NCBI RefSeq assembly: GCF_002706425.1 | Contig: NZ_CP017713.1 | Location: forward strand, 1,302,001-1,366,000 | Reading direction: 5' to 3' | Source: Loigolactobacillus coryniformis subsp. coryniformis KCTC 3167 = DSM 20001 | Lineage (GTDB): Bacteria > Bacillota > Bacilli > Lactobacillales > Lactobacillaceae | Length of the DNA: 64,000 nt | Part shown: positions 28,887-37,175 of the stretch, piece after piece | How the letters are laid out: every line of letters begins with the position of its first letter | How positions within the stretch are numbered: the stretch's first letter is position 1 | The notes under the pieces: model-generated | Databases searched by the model: none | What the model was told of the DNA's origin: nothing | What the model saw: only the letters and a program-made list of their open reading frames with translations | Position numbers and translations under genes: made by a program

Positions 28887-29648
28887 TTATTTTTCGATCC
28901 AGCCGCCATCAATCGGAACGACACTACCGTGAATGTAGTCAGCGGCAGGGCTAGCTAGAAACAAGCTTAAAGCGGCGACTTCTTCGGGTTGCGCCCATCG
29001 TTGGGCTGGTGTTGCGGCCGCCACTTGGCGCGCCATTTTGGCATCATCTTGGAAGTCGGCTGCGTTCATTGGTGTATCGATCGCGCCAGGGGCGATACAA
29101 TTAGCACGGATGCCCTTGGCGGCATAATCATAATCGATTTGTTTGGTCAGACCAATCACACCATGTTTAGCCGTCGTGTAAGCCACGCCGCCACCACCAG
29201 CGACTAAGCCAGCGATCGAAGCCATATTGATGATCACACCATGTTTTTGGGCCAACATTTGCGGTAATAACGCTTGAGCAAACAAAAATTGACTGGTGAG
29301 ATTAGTAGCTAAAATGTTTTGCCAACTAGCTAATGTGGTCGCTAATAGTGGGGCGTAGGCGTCCAAAACGCCAGCAGTATTCAGCAGCAAGTCGATATGA
29401 TCTAATTGTTCCAGCGCATGACTAACACTGGCTTGGATCGCTGCGGCATCGCGAACATCTACTTGCTCAAAAAAGAATTGCTGCGGGTATTGTTGCGTCA
29501 GTTGTTCAATCGAAGCATTGCTTTGGCGATCAATACCGAAGACAAGGACACCTTGAGCTAAAAAAGCCGTTGCTTGGGCATGACCGATACCAGAAGCCAC
29601 ACCAGTGATCAAAGCGTGCTGGTGAGCTAATTCGGGATAGGTTGCCAT
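28887..29648 (-). CDS. Short-chain dehydrogenase/reductase
   Basis: Classical SDR NAD(P)-dependent oxidoreductase. Cofactor loop TGVASGIG (~residues 15-22), NTAG (~89-92), catalytic Ser in NMASIAG (~140) and YTTAK (Tyr ~155, Lys ~159), then the family PGAIDTPM. 253 aa, FabG-like length, but there is no fatty-acid operon nearby, so the substrate is unknown. Start ATG at 29646-29648 overlaps the stop of the upstream DUF2829 gene as TAATG, so translation is coupled. Confidence 0.9.
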   Translation of the reverse strand: MATYPELAHQHALITGVASGIGHAQATAFLAQGVLVFGIDRQSNASIEQLTQQYPQQFFFEQVDVRDAAAIQASVSHALEQLDHIDLLLNTAGVLDAYAPLLATTLASWQNILATNLTSQFLFAQALLPQMLAQKHGVIINMASIAGLVAGGGGVAYTTAKHGVIGLTKQIDYDYAAKGIRANCIAPGAIDTPMNAADFQDDAKMARQVAAATPAQRWAQPEEVAALSLFLASPAADYIHGSVVPIDGGWIEK

Positions 29649-29872
29649 TATTCGACCACTTGCCAGTCGGTGGCGAGTAGGTCGCAGCTAGTTGGTTGAA
29701 ACATTGACAAGCTAGGTACTTCGTCGGTTTTGATCAAAAAGTAAGGATTGATTGCTTCACCATGATAAGTTGCATCGTTAACTAGAAAGATGTACTGTTC
29801 ACTACCTTCCCAGCCACTACGAATGACTTTTTTGCCAGCTGCTAATAAGGGTAAAACTTCATTAAAAGACAT
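29648..29872 (-). CDS. DUF2829 / Thoeris anti-defence Tad2-like protein
   Basis: 74-aa protein matching the DUF2829 pattern: SFNEVLPLLAAGKKVIRSGW at the start, IFLVND in the middle and LLATDWQVVE at the end. The family includes phage Tad2, which sequesters a cyclic-nucleotide signal of Thoeris immunity; many chromosomal members exist with no known role. Strong AGGAGGG site before ATG 29872. It overlaps the SDR start by one base (TAATG), so both are one operon. No phage genes are near it. Confidence 0.8.
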   Translation of the reverse strand: MSFNEVLPLLAAGKKVIRSGWEGSEQYIFLVNDATYHGEAINPYFLIKTDEVPSLSMFQPTSCDLLATDWQVVE

Positions 29873-29946
29873 ATTAAATCCCTCCTATTTTACAATTAAG
29901 ATTAGGCGTTAGCGAATTACGCTAACTTGTAAACGCGACCCGGAAA

Positions 29947-30438
29947 TTAGGCGGTTAGGTCGATCCGCTTAACTAAAATATAAAATAAAATTGCGCCGAT
30001 GATTAACGAGATCAATTCACCGAAAGCGACGCTAAAGTAAGTTGGCCAAAAAGGGGCTTTGCTGACGAGGTGTAACTCTAAGGCGACGCTCCACATCGCG
30101 ATGGTACAAATAATTGTACTAGTGGTTAATTTAGCCGCGACACTTTTTAAGCGCCGACTAAGATAGTAGCTAACGGTCGTCATGACCAGTGTGCCTAAAG
30201 TCCCAAAGATGATATCGATGATCCCCAAGGGTGAAAATAAATTGACGATCGCGCAGCCAATGGTTAACGCCCAGATGTAGCGTTTGTTAAAAATAGCCAA
30301 ATGATTCAGCATTTCCGAAAAACGTAGCTGAGTCGCGCCAAAGCTCCATGGTGCCACCAACATGGTGATTGCAATATAAAGCGCGGCGATCACGCCAATC
30401 TTAGTCAGTGAACTGGTTTTGATCCTAGTTTTTTCCAT
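29947..30438 (-). CDS. queT: Queuosine precursor ECF transporter S component QueT
   Basis: Membrane substrate-binding subunit of an energy-coupling-factor transporter, taking up preQ1/preQ0 for the queuosine tRNA modification. About five to six transmembrane helices; conserved WSFGATQLRFSEMLNHL (~residues 31-47) and GIIDIIFGTLGTL are QueT-like. 163 aa. ATG 30438 follows AGGAGG; an upstream in-frame ATG at 30477 would lie within the riboswitch. The ATPase and EcfT partners must be encoded elsewhere. The preQ1-I riboswitch just upstream independently supports the substrate. Confidence 0.92.
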   Translation of the reverse strand: MEKTRIKTSSLTKIGVIAALYIAITMLVAPWSFGATQLRFSEMLNHLAIFNKRYIWALTIGCAIVNLFSPLGIIDIIFGTLGTLVMTTVSYYLSRRLKSVAAKLTTSTIICTIAMWSVALELHLVSKAPFWPTYFSVAFGELISLIIGAILFYILVKRIDLTA

Positions 30439-30447
30439 TATAAATAG

Positions 30448-30485
30448 CCTCCTAGTTTTTTTCGGTGGGATGGTCACGAACCACC
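30448..30485 (-). promoter_or_regulatory. preQ1-I riboswitch controlling queT
   Basis: Minus-strand RNA starts with P1 GGUGG (30485-30481) closing with CCACC (30468-30464), loop UUCGUGACCAUC, then the A-rich tail GAAAAAAACUAGGAGG (30463-30448). This is the compact preQ1-I layout of hairpin plus AAAAAACUA tail. The tail runs into the AGGAGG ribosome binding site of queT, so ligand binding should block translation. A further hairpin, CTGACAA/TTGTCAG (30487-30501), lies immediately upstream. Confidence 0.85.
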
Positions 30486-30551
30486 ACTGACAAATTGTCA
30501 GACTTGCAGCATTAAGTATAACAAACTCAGCCGCTATGGGGAAATTTTGCC

Positions 30552-30583
30552 AGAAAAAAACTCAAGTCAGCGCTGACTTGAGT
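30552..30583 (-). terminator. Terminator of the small Lys-rich gene
   Basis: Perfect palindrome ACTCAAGTCAGC/GCTGACTTGAGT followed on the minus strand by a run of seven T (A run at 30554-30560). Confidence 0.92.
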
Positions 30584-30593
30584 TGAGTTGGTT

Positions 30594-30737
30594 TTATTTT
30601 TTTGATGCGTCTTTTTTTGTGACTTTAGCTTCTTTAGGTTTTTTTGCAACTGGTTTTTCAACAGGCTTTTTTGGATCCAAGGCGAATTTATCGAATAATT
30701 CGTTTAGCGTGTTGTCTTGTTTCATGGTAAGTCCCAT
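30594..30737 (-). CDS. 47-aa Lys-rich small protein (possibly SPJ_0845 family)
   Basis: Starts MGLTMKQDNTLNELFDKFAL, then a Lys/Pro/Ala tail ending KKDASKK. It resembles the short conserved lactic acid bacteria proteins grouped as SPJ_0845 family, from memory of the N-terminal pattern MGLT...LFDKFA. ATG 30737 is taken because AAAGGATG lies 9 bases upstream; in-frame ATGs at 30743 and 30746 are too close to the site. It has its own terminator directly downstream. Function unknown; the basic tail could contact nucleic acid or membranes. Confidence 0.7.
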   Translation of the reverse strand: MGLTMKQDNTLNELFDKFALDPKKPVEKPVAKKPKEAKVTKKDASKK

Positions 30738-30903
30738 TGCCATCATCCTTTCTTTACTTGGTACCTATTTTAGCAGAAAAGTGGCAACTTTGCTCAGATA
30801 AGTGTTAGCCTTTTTCCAGCTTAAGCAAAACCTAAAGTTATTGCGCTTTTGTTTAAGTTTAGGCGTTAATTATTTATTTGAGCAGGTTATTTTTTTGCTT
30901 ATA

Positions 30904-31092
30904 GTAAGCGCTTTTTGTATATTGGTAGCAATGCCTGCATATTTGTTTAACTTAACCGGTTAATGACGAATTTAGCTTACCATAGGTTTTTGTACGCTAC
31001 TTTTAGTTTGATCGAGTGCTTTTTAATTGAATAGTCGATTGAATTTATGCATAAATGTAATTATTTATCGAAAATACTTGCATAAAAAATCA
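30904..31092. promoter_or_regulatory. Possible operators in the 468-bp region upstream of the ABC transporter
   Basis: The gap 30738-31205 has no gene. It holds a cre-like GTAAGCGCTTTT (30905-30916), a perfect palindrome TTAACCGGTTAA (30952-30963), and near the promoter TGCATAAAAAATCA (31079-31092), which matches the ArgR box pattern TGNATWWWWANTCA in most positions; TTGAAT/ATGCATAA half-sites lie just upstream (31035-31060). All are pattern matches by eye. Confidence 0.35.
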
Positions 31093-31106
31093 TTAGCAGG
31101 TATAAT
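31078..31106 (+). promoter_or_regulatory. Promoter of the amino-acid ABC transporter operon
   Basis: -35 TTGCAT (31078-31083), 17-bp spacer, -10 TATAAT (31101-31106). About 95 nt of leader precede the gene. Confidence 0.85.
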
Positions 31107-31205
31107 CGACCTATTGAATATCAAGTGTGAGTTTTTTAGCGGTCAGTATGTTGGGGTACCGCGAAAAATTTCGCAAAAATGTAGATTAGATAGGTAGGCA
31201 AGCAC

Positions 31206-32678
31206 ATGAAGAAAATAATGAGCTGGTTAATGTTAGTCGTCACAGTTAGTGTGGCGTTGCTCGGCGGATTTGCGCAACCGTCACATGCCGCAACGGCGAC
31301 GACGGATGATTCGTTGGCACGGGTTAAGGAAAAAGGGACGTTGGTCATGGGGACAAGTCCTGACTATCCACCGTATGAATTCTTAGTCAATCGTGGCGGT
31401 AAAGATTGTGTTGTCGGGATGGACGTGGATATCGCTAAGAAAATCGCCAAAGATTTAGGCGTTAAATTAGTGATCAAACAAATGGATTTTGATTCTTTAT
31501 TGGTCGCTTTGGAAACCAATAAGGTCGATATGGTTATTTCCGGGATGTCACCAACGCCGGCACGGCAAAAGAGTGTTGATTTTTCCAAGGTCTACTATAA
31601 AGGTGGCCAATCGATCATCATTAATAAGGCGGATAAAGGGTTATACAAGAATAAAGATTCTTTCCGCAACAAAGCCGTTGGCGCACAGACTGGGAGTATC
31701 CAGTATAATTTAGGTAAGAAACAAATCAAAGGTTCGACGGTCAAAGGCTTGGCTAAAATCAGCGATTTAATTTTGGCGTTGAAGAGTCATAAAGTCGAAG
31801 GTGTGATCATGGAAGAACCGTCGGCTCAAGCTTATGTGGATAATGATCCTGATTTAGCAATGATCGATGGTAAATTCAGTCTTGGTAGCGGTGAAAATAA
31901 CACGGCGATTGGCTTTAAGAAGGGGTCAACTTCATTAGTCAATGCCGTCAATAAGTCGGTTGACGAGATCAATCAAAAGAACTTAACGAAGACTTATTTG
32001 AAGCATGCTGGGACGTTTATGAAGACCAACACGAAGAACACTAGCATGTGGCATTACGCAGGTTACTTCGTAAAAGGGGTCGAGTATACTTTACTGATCA
32101 CCGTTGTCAGTGTCTTCTTTGGTATTTTACTTGGGATTCTCTTCGCTTTGATGCGTTTGAGCAAGATGAAGTTGATCCATGGTTTAGGGGTTGCCTACAT
32201 CGAATTCGTTCGGGGCACACCGTTGATGATTCAAGTAATGTTCGTTTACTTTGGCATTGGTTTGTTTATCAATATTCCGGCGTTGATCGCTGGTATCATT
32301 GCCGTTTCTTTGAACTCTGCTGCCTACGTCGCGGAAATCATTCGTGGCGGGATCAATTCAGTGGCTAAGGGTCAAACCGAGGCGGCACGGAGCTTAGGCT
32401 TGAGCCGGCAACAAACTTTCCAAAGCGTCGTTTTCCCACAAGCTTTGAAGAACATTTGGCCAGCATTGGGTAATGAATTTGTTTCCTTGATTAAGGAAAG
32501 TTCGATCGTGTCGATCATTGGGGTTACCGATTTGATCTATCAATTAAAAGCTGTGCAGACCGCGACTTATAAAGGGGTTATCCCGATCGTAGTTGCGATG
32601 ATCATCTATTTCGTTCTAACCTTTAGTTTGTCGAAAGTATTGAACCACTATGAGAGGAAGATGAAGCACGATGCCTGA
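31206..32678 (+). CDS. Amino-acid ABC transporter, fused substrate-binding and permease protein (GlnP type)
   Basis: Imports glutamine or another polar/basic amino acid. Signal peptide (residues ~1-29, cleavage near SHAA), one extracellular type-3 solute-binding domain (~35-275, [16 protein letters not shown] and DFSKVYY), then a HisMQ-type permease domain (~283-490, [18 protein letters not shown] and the EAA loop [17 protein letters not shown]). 490 aa with a single binding domain, unlike lactococcal GlnP, which has two. The ATPase follows with an 8-base overlap. The exact substrate cannot be read from the sequence; an ArgR-like site upstream hints at arginine or related amino acids. Confidence 0.9.
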   Translation: MKKIMSWLMLVVTVSVALLGGFAQPSHAATATTDDSLARVKEKGTLVMGTSPDYPPYEFLVNRGGKDCVVGMDVDIAKKIAKDLGVKLVIKQMDFDSLLVALETNKVDMVISGMSPTPARQKSVDFSKVYYKGGQSIIINKADKGLYKNKDSFRNKAVGAQTGSIQYNLGKKQIKGSTVKGLAKISDLILALKSHKVEGVIMEEPSAQAYVDNDPDLAMIDGKFSLGSGENNTAIGFKKGSTSLVNAVNKSVDEINQKNLTKTYLKHAGTFMKTNTKNTSMWHYAGYFVKGVEYTLLITVVSVFFGILLGILFALMRLSKMKLIHGLGVAYIEFVRGTPLMIQVMFVYFGIGLFINIPALIAGIIAVSLNSAAYVAEIIRGGINSVAKGQTEAARSLGLSRQQTFQSVVFPQALKNIWPALGNEFVSLIKESSIVSIIGVTDLIYQLKAVQTATYKGVIPIVVAMIIYFVLTFSLSKVLNHYERKMKHDA

Positions 32679-33414
32679 AGAAATGATTGCGATTGAAAAT
32701 ATCAATAAAAAATTTGGCGACACCGAAGTTTTAAAAGATTTAAACGGTAAGGTTGAAAAAGGCCAAGTGATCTGTGTCATCGGCCCATCTGGTGGCGGTA
32801 AAAGTACGTTCTTACGCTGCTTAAATATGTTGGAACAACCAACTAGTGGTAAAATTTTGTTCGAAAATTCTGATTTAACTTCATTAAATGAAGGCCAGAT
32901 CAACCAATTACGGGAGAAAATGGGGATGGTGTTCCAGAGCTTCAATCTATTCTCCAATATGACTGTCGTGGAAAATGTTAAGTTGGCCCCAGTTAAAGTT
33001 AAAAAAATGACTGACGCTGACGCCCAGAAATTAGCGATTAAGCTATTGGATCAAGTCGGTTTGGCTGATAAAGCGGACAATTATCCGGCTAGTTTATCCG
33101 GTGGACAGCAGCAGCGGGTGGCGATTGCCCGGGCGTTGGCAATGAACCCAGATGTGATGTTGTTTGACGAACCAACCTCTGCGCTTGATCCAGAAATGGT
33201 CGGCGAAGTGTTGAAAGTTATGCAGGATTTAGCTAACCAAGGCATGACCATGGTCGTGGTCACTCATGAAATGGGCTTCGCTAAAAACGTCGCCGATGAA
33301 GTGTGGTTCATGGATGGCGGTGTCTTTGCTGAAAAAGGGACACCAGAACAAATTTTCGAACACCCACAAAATGAACGGACCCAAGATTTCTTGGCAAAAA
33401 TTCTAGAAGCATAA
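32671..33414 (+). CDS. glnQ: Amino-acid ABC transporter ATP-binding protein (GlnQ type)
   Basis: ATPase of the uptake system. Walker [13 protein letters not shown] (~residues 38-49), Q-loop [14 protein letters not shown], signature [15 protein letters not shown] (~140-154), Walker [13 protein letters not shown] (~160-171), H-switch VVVTHEMGF. 247 aa. ATG 32671 overlaps the permease gene by 8 bases, so expression is coupled. The family keeps close similarity to GlnQ/HisP; the substrate is set by the binding domain upstream. Confidence 0.93.
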   Translation: MPEEMIAIENINKKFGDTEVLKDLNGKVEKGQVICVIGPSGGGKSTFLRCLNMLEQPTSGKILFENSDLTSLNEGQINQLREKMGMVFQSFNLFSNMTVVENVKLAPVKVKKMTDADAQKLAIKLLDQVGLADKADNYPASLSGGQQQRVAIARALAMNPDVMLFDEPTSALDPEMVGEVLKVMQDLANQGMTMVVVTHEMGFAKNVADEVWFMDGGVFAEKGTPEQIFEHPQNERTQDFLAKILEA

Positions 33415-33419
33415 TAACA

Positions 33420-33443
33420 AAAGCTGGCTGCGGCCAGCTTTTT
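33420..33443 (+). terminator. Terminator after glnQ
   Basis: AAAAGCTGGC-TGCG-GCCAGCTTTTT, perfect stem with T tract. Confidence 0.93.
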
Positions 33444-33551
33444 GCGTTGTCTTAAGCTAGACGCTTGCTTTTCCGGCCGGACGCGTTAAAATATAACAGC
33501 GAACATGTGTACGTTGATTAATTTTTGCTTATTTAAGAAAGGTTGTTTGGT

Positions 33552-35324
33552 GTGGCAACAGAACATATAGAACACAAACTAGCTCTACTGCCGCCGCTGC
33601 CGGGCTGTTATTTGATGAAAAATCGCGACGGCAAGATTATTTATGTCGGCAAGGCTAAAAATTTAAAAAACCGGGTCCGTTCTTACTTTAAGAGCAGTCA
33701 TGAAGGCAAAACGGCGCGGTTAGTCTCTGAGATCCGTGATTTTGAAACGATTATTACTTCAACCGATAAAGAAGCTTTTTTGTTGGAAATCACGCTGATT
33801 CAAAAGCACCAGCCACATTTTAATATCAAGTTAAAAAAGGGCACCGGCTACCCATATATTAAGATCACTAACGAACGTGATCTCCGCATGCTGATCACGG
33901 GTGACGTTAAAAAAGACGGCGGCTACTATTTTGGCCCGTACCCCAACGTTTATGCTGCTGAGGAGACACTACATTTTTTACAAAAAGTATACCCGCTGCG
34001 GCGTTGTAATGGGCGGCAGAAACGGCCTTGCTTGTATTATCATATGGGCCAATGTTTAGGCGCGTGCTTCCGCGAGGTGCCCAAAAGTGAGTATGACGCG
34101 CAGATCCGTAAGATCAAGCGCTTTTTAAATGGGCAAGTGAGTGATGTTAAGCGGGAGTTACGGGAAAAAATGCAGGCTGCCGCCGCTGATCTACATTTTG
34201 AACGTGCCGCCGAATTACGCGACCAATTACGCTATATTGAGGCCACCGTTGAAAAACAAAAGATCATCTCTAATGACCATACGCCACGGGATATCTTTGG
34301 CTATTATATGGATAAAGGCTGGTTGTCGGTGCAGATCTTCTTTATCCGCCAAGCCCGGCTGATCAAGCGGGAAAAGCGGCTATTTCCGTGTGTTAATACG
34401 CCAGAAGAAGAGTTGGAAAGTTTTATTCTCCAATTCTATAAGCGCAAAAATAACGTGTTGCCGCGGGAGATCCTAGTTCCCAAAGGCGTCAACCAAAAAG
34501 TGTTAGCCGATATTTTGCAAGTGCCGATCCGCACGCCGCAACGTGGTGAAAAACGGGCATTGATGCTGATGGCGAATAAAAATAGCCGTTTGGTTTTAGA
34601 AGAAAAATTCCGGTTAATGGAATTGGATAATTCGCATACGGTTGGCGCGGTGCAGGAATTAGTTGATGCGTTGCAGATCACATCCGCCCACCGAATCGAA
34701 GCGTTTGATCATTCCAATATTCAAGGAACGGACCCAGTTTCGGCGATGGTTTGCTATATCGATGGGGAGCCCGCCAAAAATGAATATCGGAAATATAAAA
34801 TTAAAGCCGGCGATGGCGCTAATGAAGCGGCTAACACTCAAGAAGTTATCCGCCGCCGTTATATTCGGTTGTTGAAGGAAGAACAGCCGCTGCCTGACTT
34901 GATTTTAATGGATGGTGGCGAGATTCAGGTGCACGCGGCTAAGGAAGTTTTGGAAGACGAATTAGGACTAAACATTCCCGTTGCCGGGATGGTCAAGAAT
35001 AATCACCATAAGACTGCTGACTTAATGTATGGTCCAGATTATAAAAAGCTTGATCTTGATCCAAAAAGCGAAGGCTTCTATTTACTGCAACGCATCCAAG
35101 ATGAAGTCCATCGCTTTGCAATTACCTTCCACCGCCAATTACGGGGCAAGCATTCCTTGAGTTCACAGCTTGATCAAATTCCCGGCGTTGGTCCAAAAAC
35201 ACGAACAAAATTACTACGTCATTTTGGTTCATTAAATAAATTAAAGAATGCAACTATCCCTGAATTACGTGAAATCGGTGTTTCAAAAACGGTTGCGCAA
35301 ACGATTAAATTGTCATTAAAATAG
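33552..35324 (+). CDS. uvrC: Excinuclease ABC subunit C
   Basis: Makes both incisions in nucleotide excision repair. GIY-YIG nuclease (residues ~12-95, PGCYLMKNRDGKIIYVGKAK), a Cys-rich stretch (RRCNGRQKRPCLYYHMGQC), UvrB-contact domain (~200-235), RNase H-like 5' nuclease domain with EAFDHSNIQGTDPVSAMV and LILMDGG, and a C-terminal helix-hairpin-helix (~540-590, LDQIPGVGPKTRTKLLRHFG). 590 aa. GTG 33552 has AAGAAAGG nine bases upstream; the TTG at 33543 abuts that site. Confidence 0.97.
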   Translation: MATEHIEHKLALLPPLPGCYLMKNRDGKIIYVGKAKNLKNRVRSYFKSSHEGKTARLVSEIRDFETIITSTDKEAFLLEITLIQKHQPHFNIKLKKGTGYPYIKITNERDLRMLITGDVKKDGGYYFGPYPNVYAAEETLHFLQKVYPLRRCNGRQKRPCLYYHMGQCLGACFREVPKSEYDAQIRKIKRFLNGQVSDVKRELREKMQAAAADLHFERAAELRDQLRYIEATVEKQKIISNDHTPRDIFGYYMDKGWLSVQIFFIRQARLIKREKRLFPCVNTPEEELESFILQFYKRKNNVLPREILVPKGVNQKVLADILQVPIRTPQRGEKRALMLMANKNSRLVLEEKFRLMELDNSHTVGAVQELVDALQITSAHRIEAFDHSNIQGTDPVSAMVCYIDGEPAKNEYRKYKIKAGDGANEAANTQEVIRRRYIRLLKEEQPLPDLILMDGGEIQVHAAKEVLEDELGLNIPVAGMVKNNHHKTADLMYGPDYKKLDLDPKSEGFYLLQRIQDEVHRFAITFHRQLRGKHSLSSQLDQIPGVGPKTRTKLLRHFGSLNKLKNATIPELREIGVSKTVAQTIKLSLK

Positions 35325-35334
35325 AGAATGAATT

Positions 35335-35368
35335 AGGTCCAATCACATTTGTGGTTGGGCCTTTTGTT
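35335..35368 (+). terminator. Terminator after uvrC
   Basis: AGGTCCAATCAC / GTGGTTGGGCCT stem (one wobble, one mismatch), then TTTTG. Confidence 0.85.
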
Positions 35369-35426
35369 ATTTTAGCGGTCTTTAATGATAAGGCGTATTT
35401 TATCACGATCATAGATTAAAGCTGTG

Positions 35427-35508
35427 TGTCAAACACGAACAATTATAATAAAAATATTAAAAATATACGTTTATAGTATTGACGAATGATTATGGATGCT
35501 TGTATACT
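35427..35508 (+). promoter_or_regulatory. pur operon promoter with PurBox-like sites
   Basis: -35 TTGACG (35479-35484), 18-bp spacer, -10 TATACT (35503-35508). Two sequences with the PurR core CGAA flank it: AAACACGAACAATT near 35430 and ATTGACGAATGATT near 35477, the latter overlapping the -35. Their match to the PurBox AWWWCCGAACWWT is partial. A small hairpin AAGGT/ACCTT lies in the leader at 35526-35545; I see no guanine riboswitch core. Confidence 0.55.
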
Positions 35509-35578
35509 CAATGTACGGTTTATAAAGGTTGATGTATTCACCTTAATTATGGAATTGTGAAATAGGGAGGTCATTTTT

Positions 35579-36064
35579 GTGAAGCAAGTTGCGATCGTGA
35601 TGGGTTCAGTTTCAGATTGGCCGACAATGCAGGCGTCCGCCACTATTTTAAATGAGTTGCAGATTCCGTTTAGTAAGCACGTGATTTCGGCACATCGTAT
35701 GCCGGCACAGCTGCAAGACTTCGGTCAGCAGGCGGTGACCCGGGGCATCGATATAATCATCGCTGGTGCTGGTGGTGCCGCACATTTACCGGGGATGCTG
35801 GCGGCGAATACCGTGCGGCCGGTGATCGGTGTCCCGATTGAAAGTCATGCGCTGCACGGGCTGGATTCCTTATTGTCGATCGTGCAAATGCCTGCCGGTG
35901 TGCCGGTGGCAACGATGGCGATCGGCGTGGCTGGCGCTAAAAATGCGGCGTTGCAGGCGGCTAGCATGCTGGCGTTGCAAGATGATCAGTTGCAACAGCG
36001 GCTACTAGATTACCGAGCGGCGCAGACCCAAAAGGCGATTGAAAGTGAGGCGCAACTTGATTAA
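35579..36064 (+). CDS. purE: N5-carboxyaminoimidazole ribonucleotide mutase
   Basis: Converts N5-CAIR to CAIR in IMP synthesis. First gene of the operon. Family motifs VMGSVSDWPTM (residues ~8-18), VISAHRMP (~41-48), IIAGAGGAAHLPGM (~70-83) and the C-terminal alpha helix. 161 aa. GTG start at 35579 with GGGAGG upstream. Overlaps purK by 8 bases. The pairing with purK shows that this is the class I (bacterial two-step) route. Confidence 0.96.
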   Translation: MKQVAIVMGSVSDWPTMQASATILNELQIPFSKHVISAHRMPAQLQDFGQQAVTRGIDIIIAGAGGAAHLPGMLAANTVRPVIGVPIESHALHGLDSLLSIVQMPAGVPVATMAIGVAGAKNAALQAASMLALQDDQLQQRLLDYRAAQTQKAIESEAQLD

Positions 36065-37175
36065 GCAATTATTACCACCGGCCACGATCGGTATTGTCGG
36101 CGGCGGTCAATTAGGGCAGATGATGACGTTAGCCGCCAAGAGCATGGGTTACAAAGTTGGTGTGCTCGACCCAACCCCGGATTGTCCTGCGGCTCAGGTG
36201 GCTGATTTTCAAATCACTGCCGACTATCGTGATCAACCAGCCATGCTGGCGTTAGCCAAACGGGCTGATGTGTTAACTTATGAATTTGAAAATGTTGATC
36301 TGGCTAGTTTAAAGGCCGCTAAGCAATATGCTGAATTGCCACAGGGGACGCATTTGTTGGCGATCACCCGCAATCGACTGACGGAGAAAAACTTTCTTAA
36401 ATCGCTGGGGGTGCCGGTGACTGAGTTTGCAGCGGTGACGACACCAACTGAATTAAAGGCAGCTTGTCAAACCGTGGGCGTGCCCAGTATTTTGAAAACT
36501 GCTACCGGTGGTTACGACGGTCATGGGCAGCATGACGTGAATACGCTGGCCAATTTGGCGACTGATCTCTTGCCAGGAGAGTGTATTCTAGAACGGCGCC
36601 AAGCATTTACCAAAGAATTAGCCATTATGGTCACCCGTGATCGTGATCAGCAAGTGCGCACATTTCCAGTGGTCGAAAATAGCCATCATCAGCATATTCT
36701 TCATGAAACGATCGCTCCAGCGCCGGTTTCAGCGGCAATTAAGGCTGAAGTCGTTGCGATCGCCACTAAAATTGCCCAGGGGTTGGAATTGTACGGCGTC
36801 TTAGGCATCGAATTTTTCTTATTGCCGAATGGTCGTTTGTTGGTTAATGAATTGGCGCCACGACCGCATAATTCTGGCCATTTTAGCATTGAGGCTTGTA
36901 ATTTATCACAATTTGCCGCCCATATTCGTAGTATTTGCGGACTGCCGATCCCCGCGATCACCCAACAGCGACCAGCGGTGATGGTCAACATACTCGGCCA
37001 ACAGTTACAGCCAGCGCGGCAACGCTGGTTACAACGGCCGCAGTGGTATCTCCATGACTATGGTAAAGCAGAAAGCCGTTACCAACGTAAAATGGGCCAC
37101 ATCACTATTTTGACTGATGATCCAGCGGCGACACAGGCTCAGTTAGAACAAGAAAATATTTGGGAGGATCAATAA
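36057..37175 (+). CDS. purK: N5-carboxyaminoimidazole ribonucleotide synthetase
   Basis: ATP-grasp enzyme that carboxylates AIR with bicarbonate to N5-CAIR. N-terminal Rossmann part GIVGGGQLGQMM (~residues 11-22), ATP-grasp core with LKTATGGYDGHGQ (~145) and the metal/ATP site LLVNELAPRPHNSGH (~265-280). 372 aa. TTG 36057 is chosen: GAGG lies six bases upstream inside purE. In-frame TTG 36039 and GTG 36045 are alternatives without sites. Overlaps purC by one base (TAATG). Confidence 0.94.
   Translation: MIKQLLPPATIGIVGGGQLGQMMTLAAKSMGYKVGVLDPTPDCPAAQVADFQITADYRDQPAMLALAKRADVLTYEFENVDLASLKAAKQYAELPQGTHLLAITRNRLTEKNFLKSLGVPVTEFAAVTTPTELKAACQTVGVPSILKTATGGYDGHGQHDVNTLANLATDLLPGECILERRQAFTKELAIMVTRDRDQQVRTFPVVENSHHQHILHETIAPAPVSAAIKAEVVAIATKIAQGLELYGVLGIEFFLLPNGRLLVNELAPRPHNSGHFSIEACNLSQFAAHIRSICGLPIPAITQQRPAVMVNILGQQLQPARQRWLQRPQWYLHDYGKAESRYQRKMGHITILTDDPAATQAQLEQENIWEDQ

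Noticed and set aside
30583-30801. 72-aa Phe/Ser-rich plus-strand ORF
   Set aside because: Antisense of the 47-aa Lys-rich gene, whose minus-strand RBS and terminator are clear.
35509-35578. Guanine riboswitch in the pur leader
   Set aside because: The leader is too short and lacks the conserved three-way-junction core; only a 5-bp hairpin is seen.
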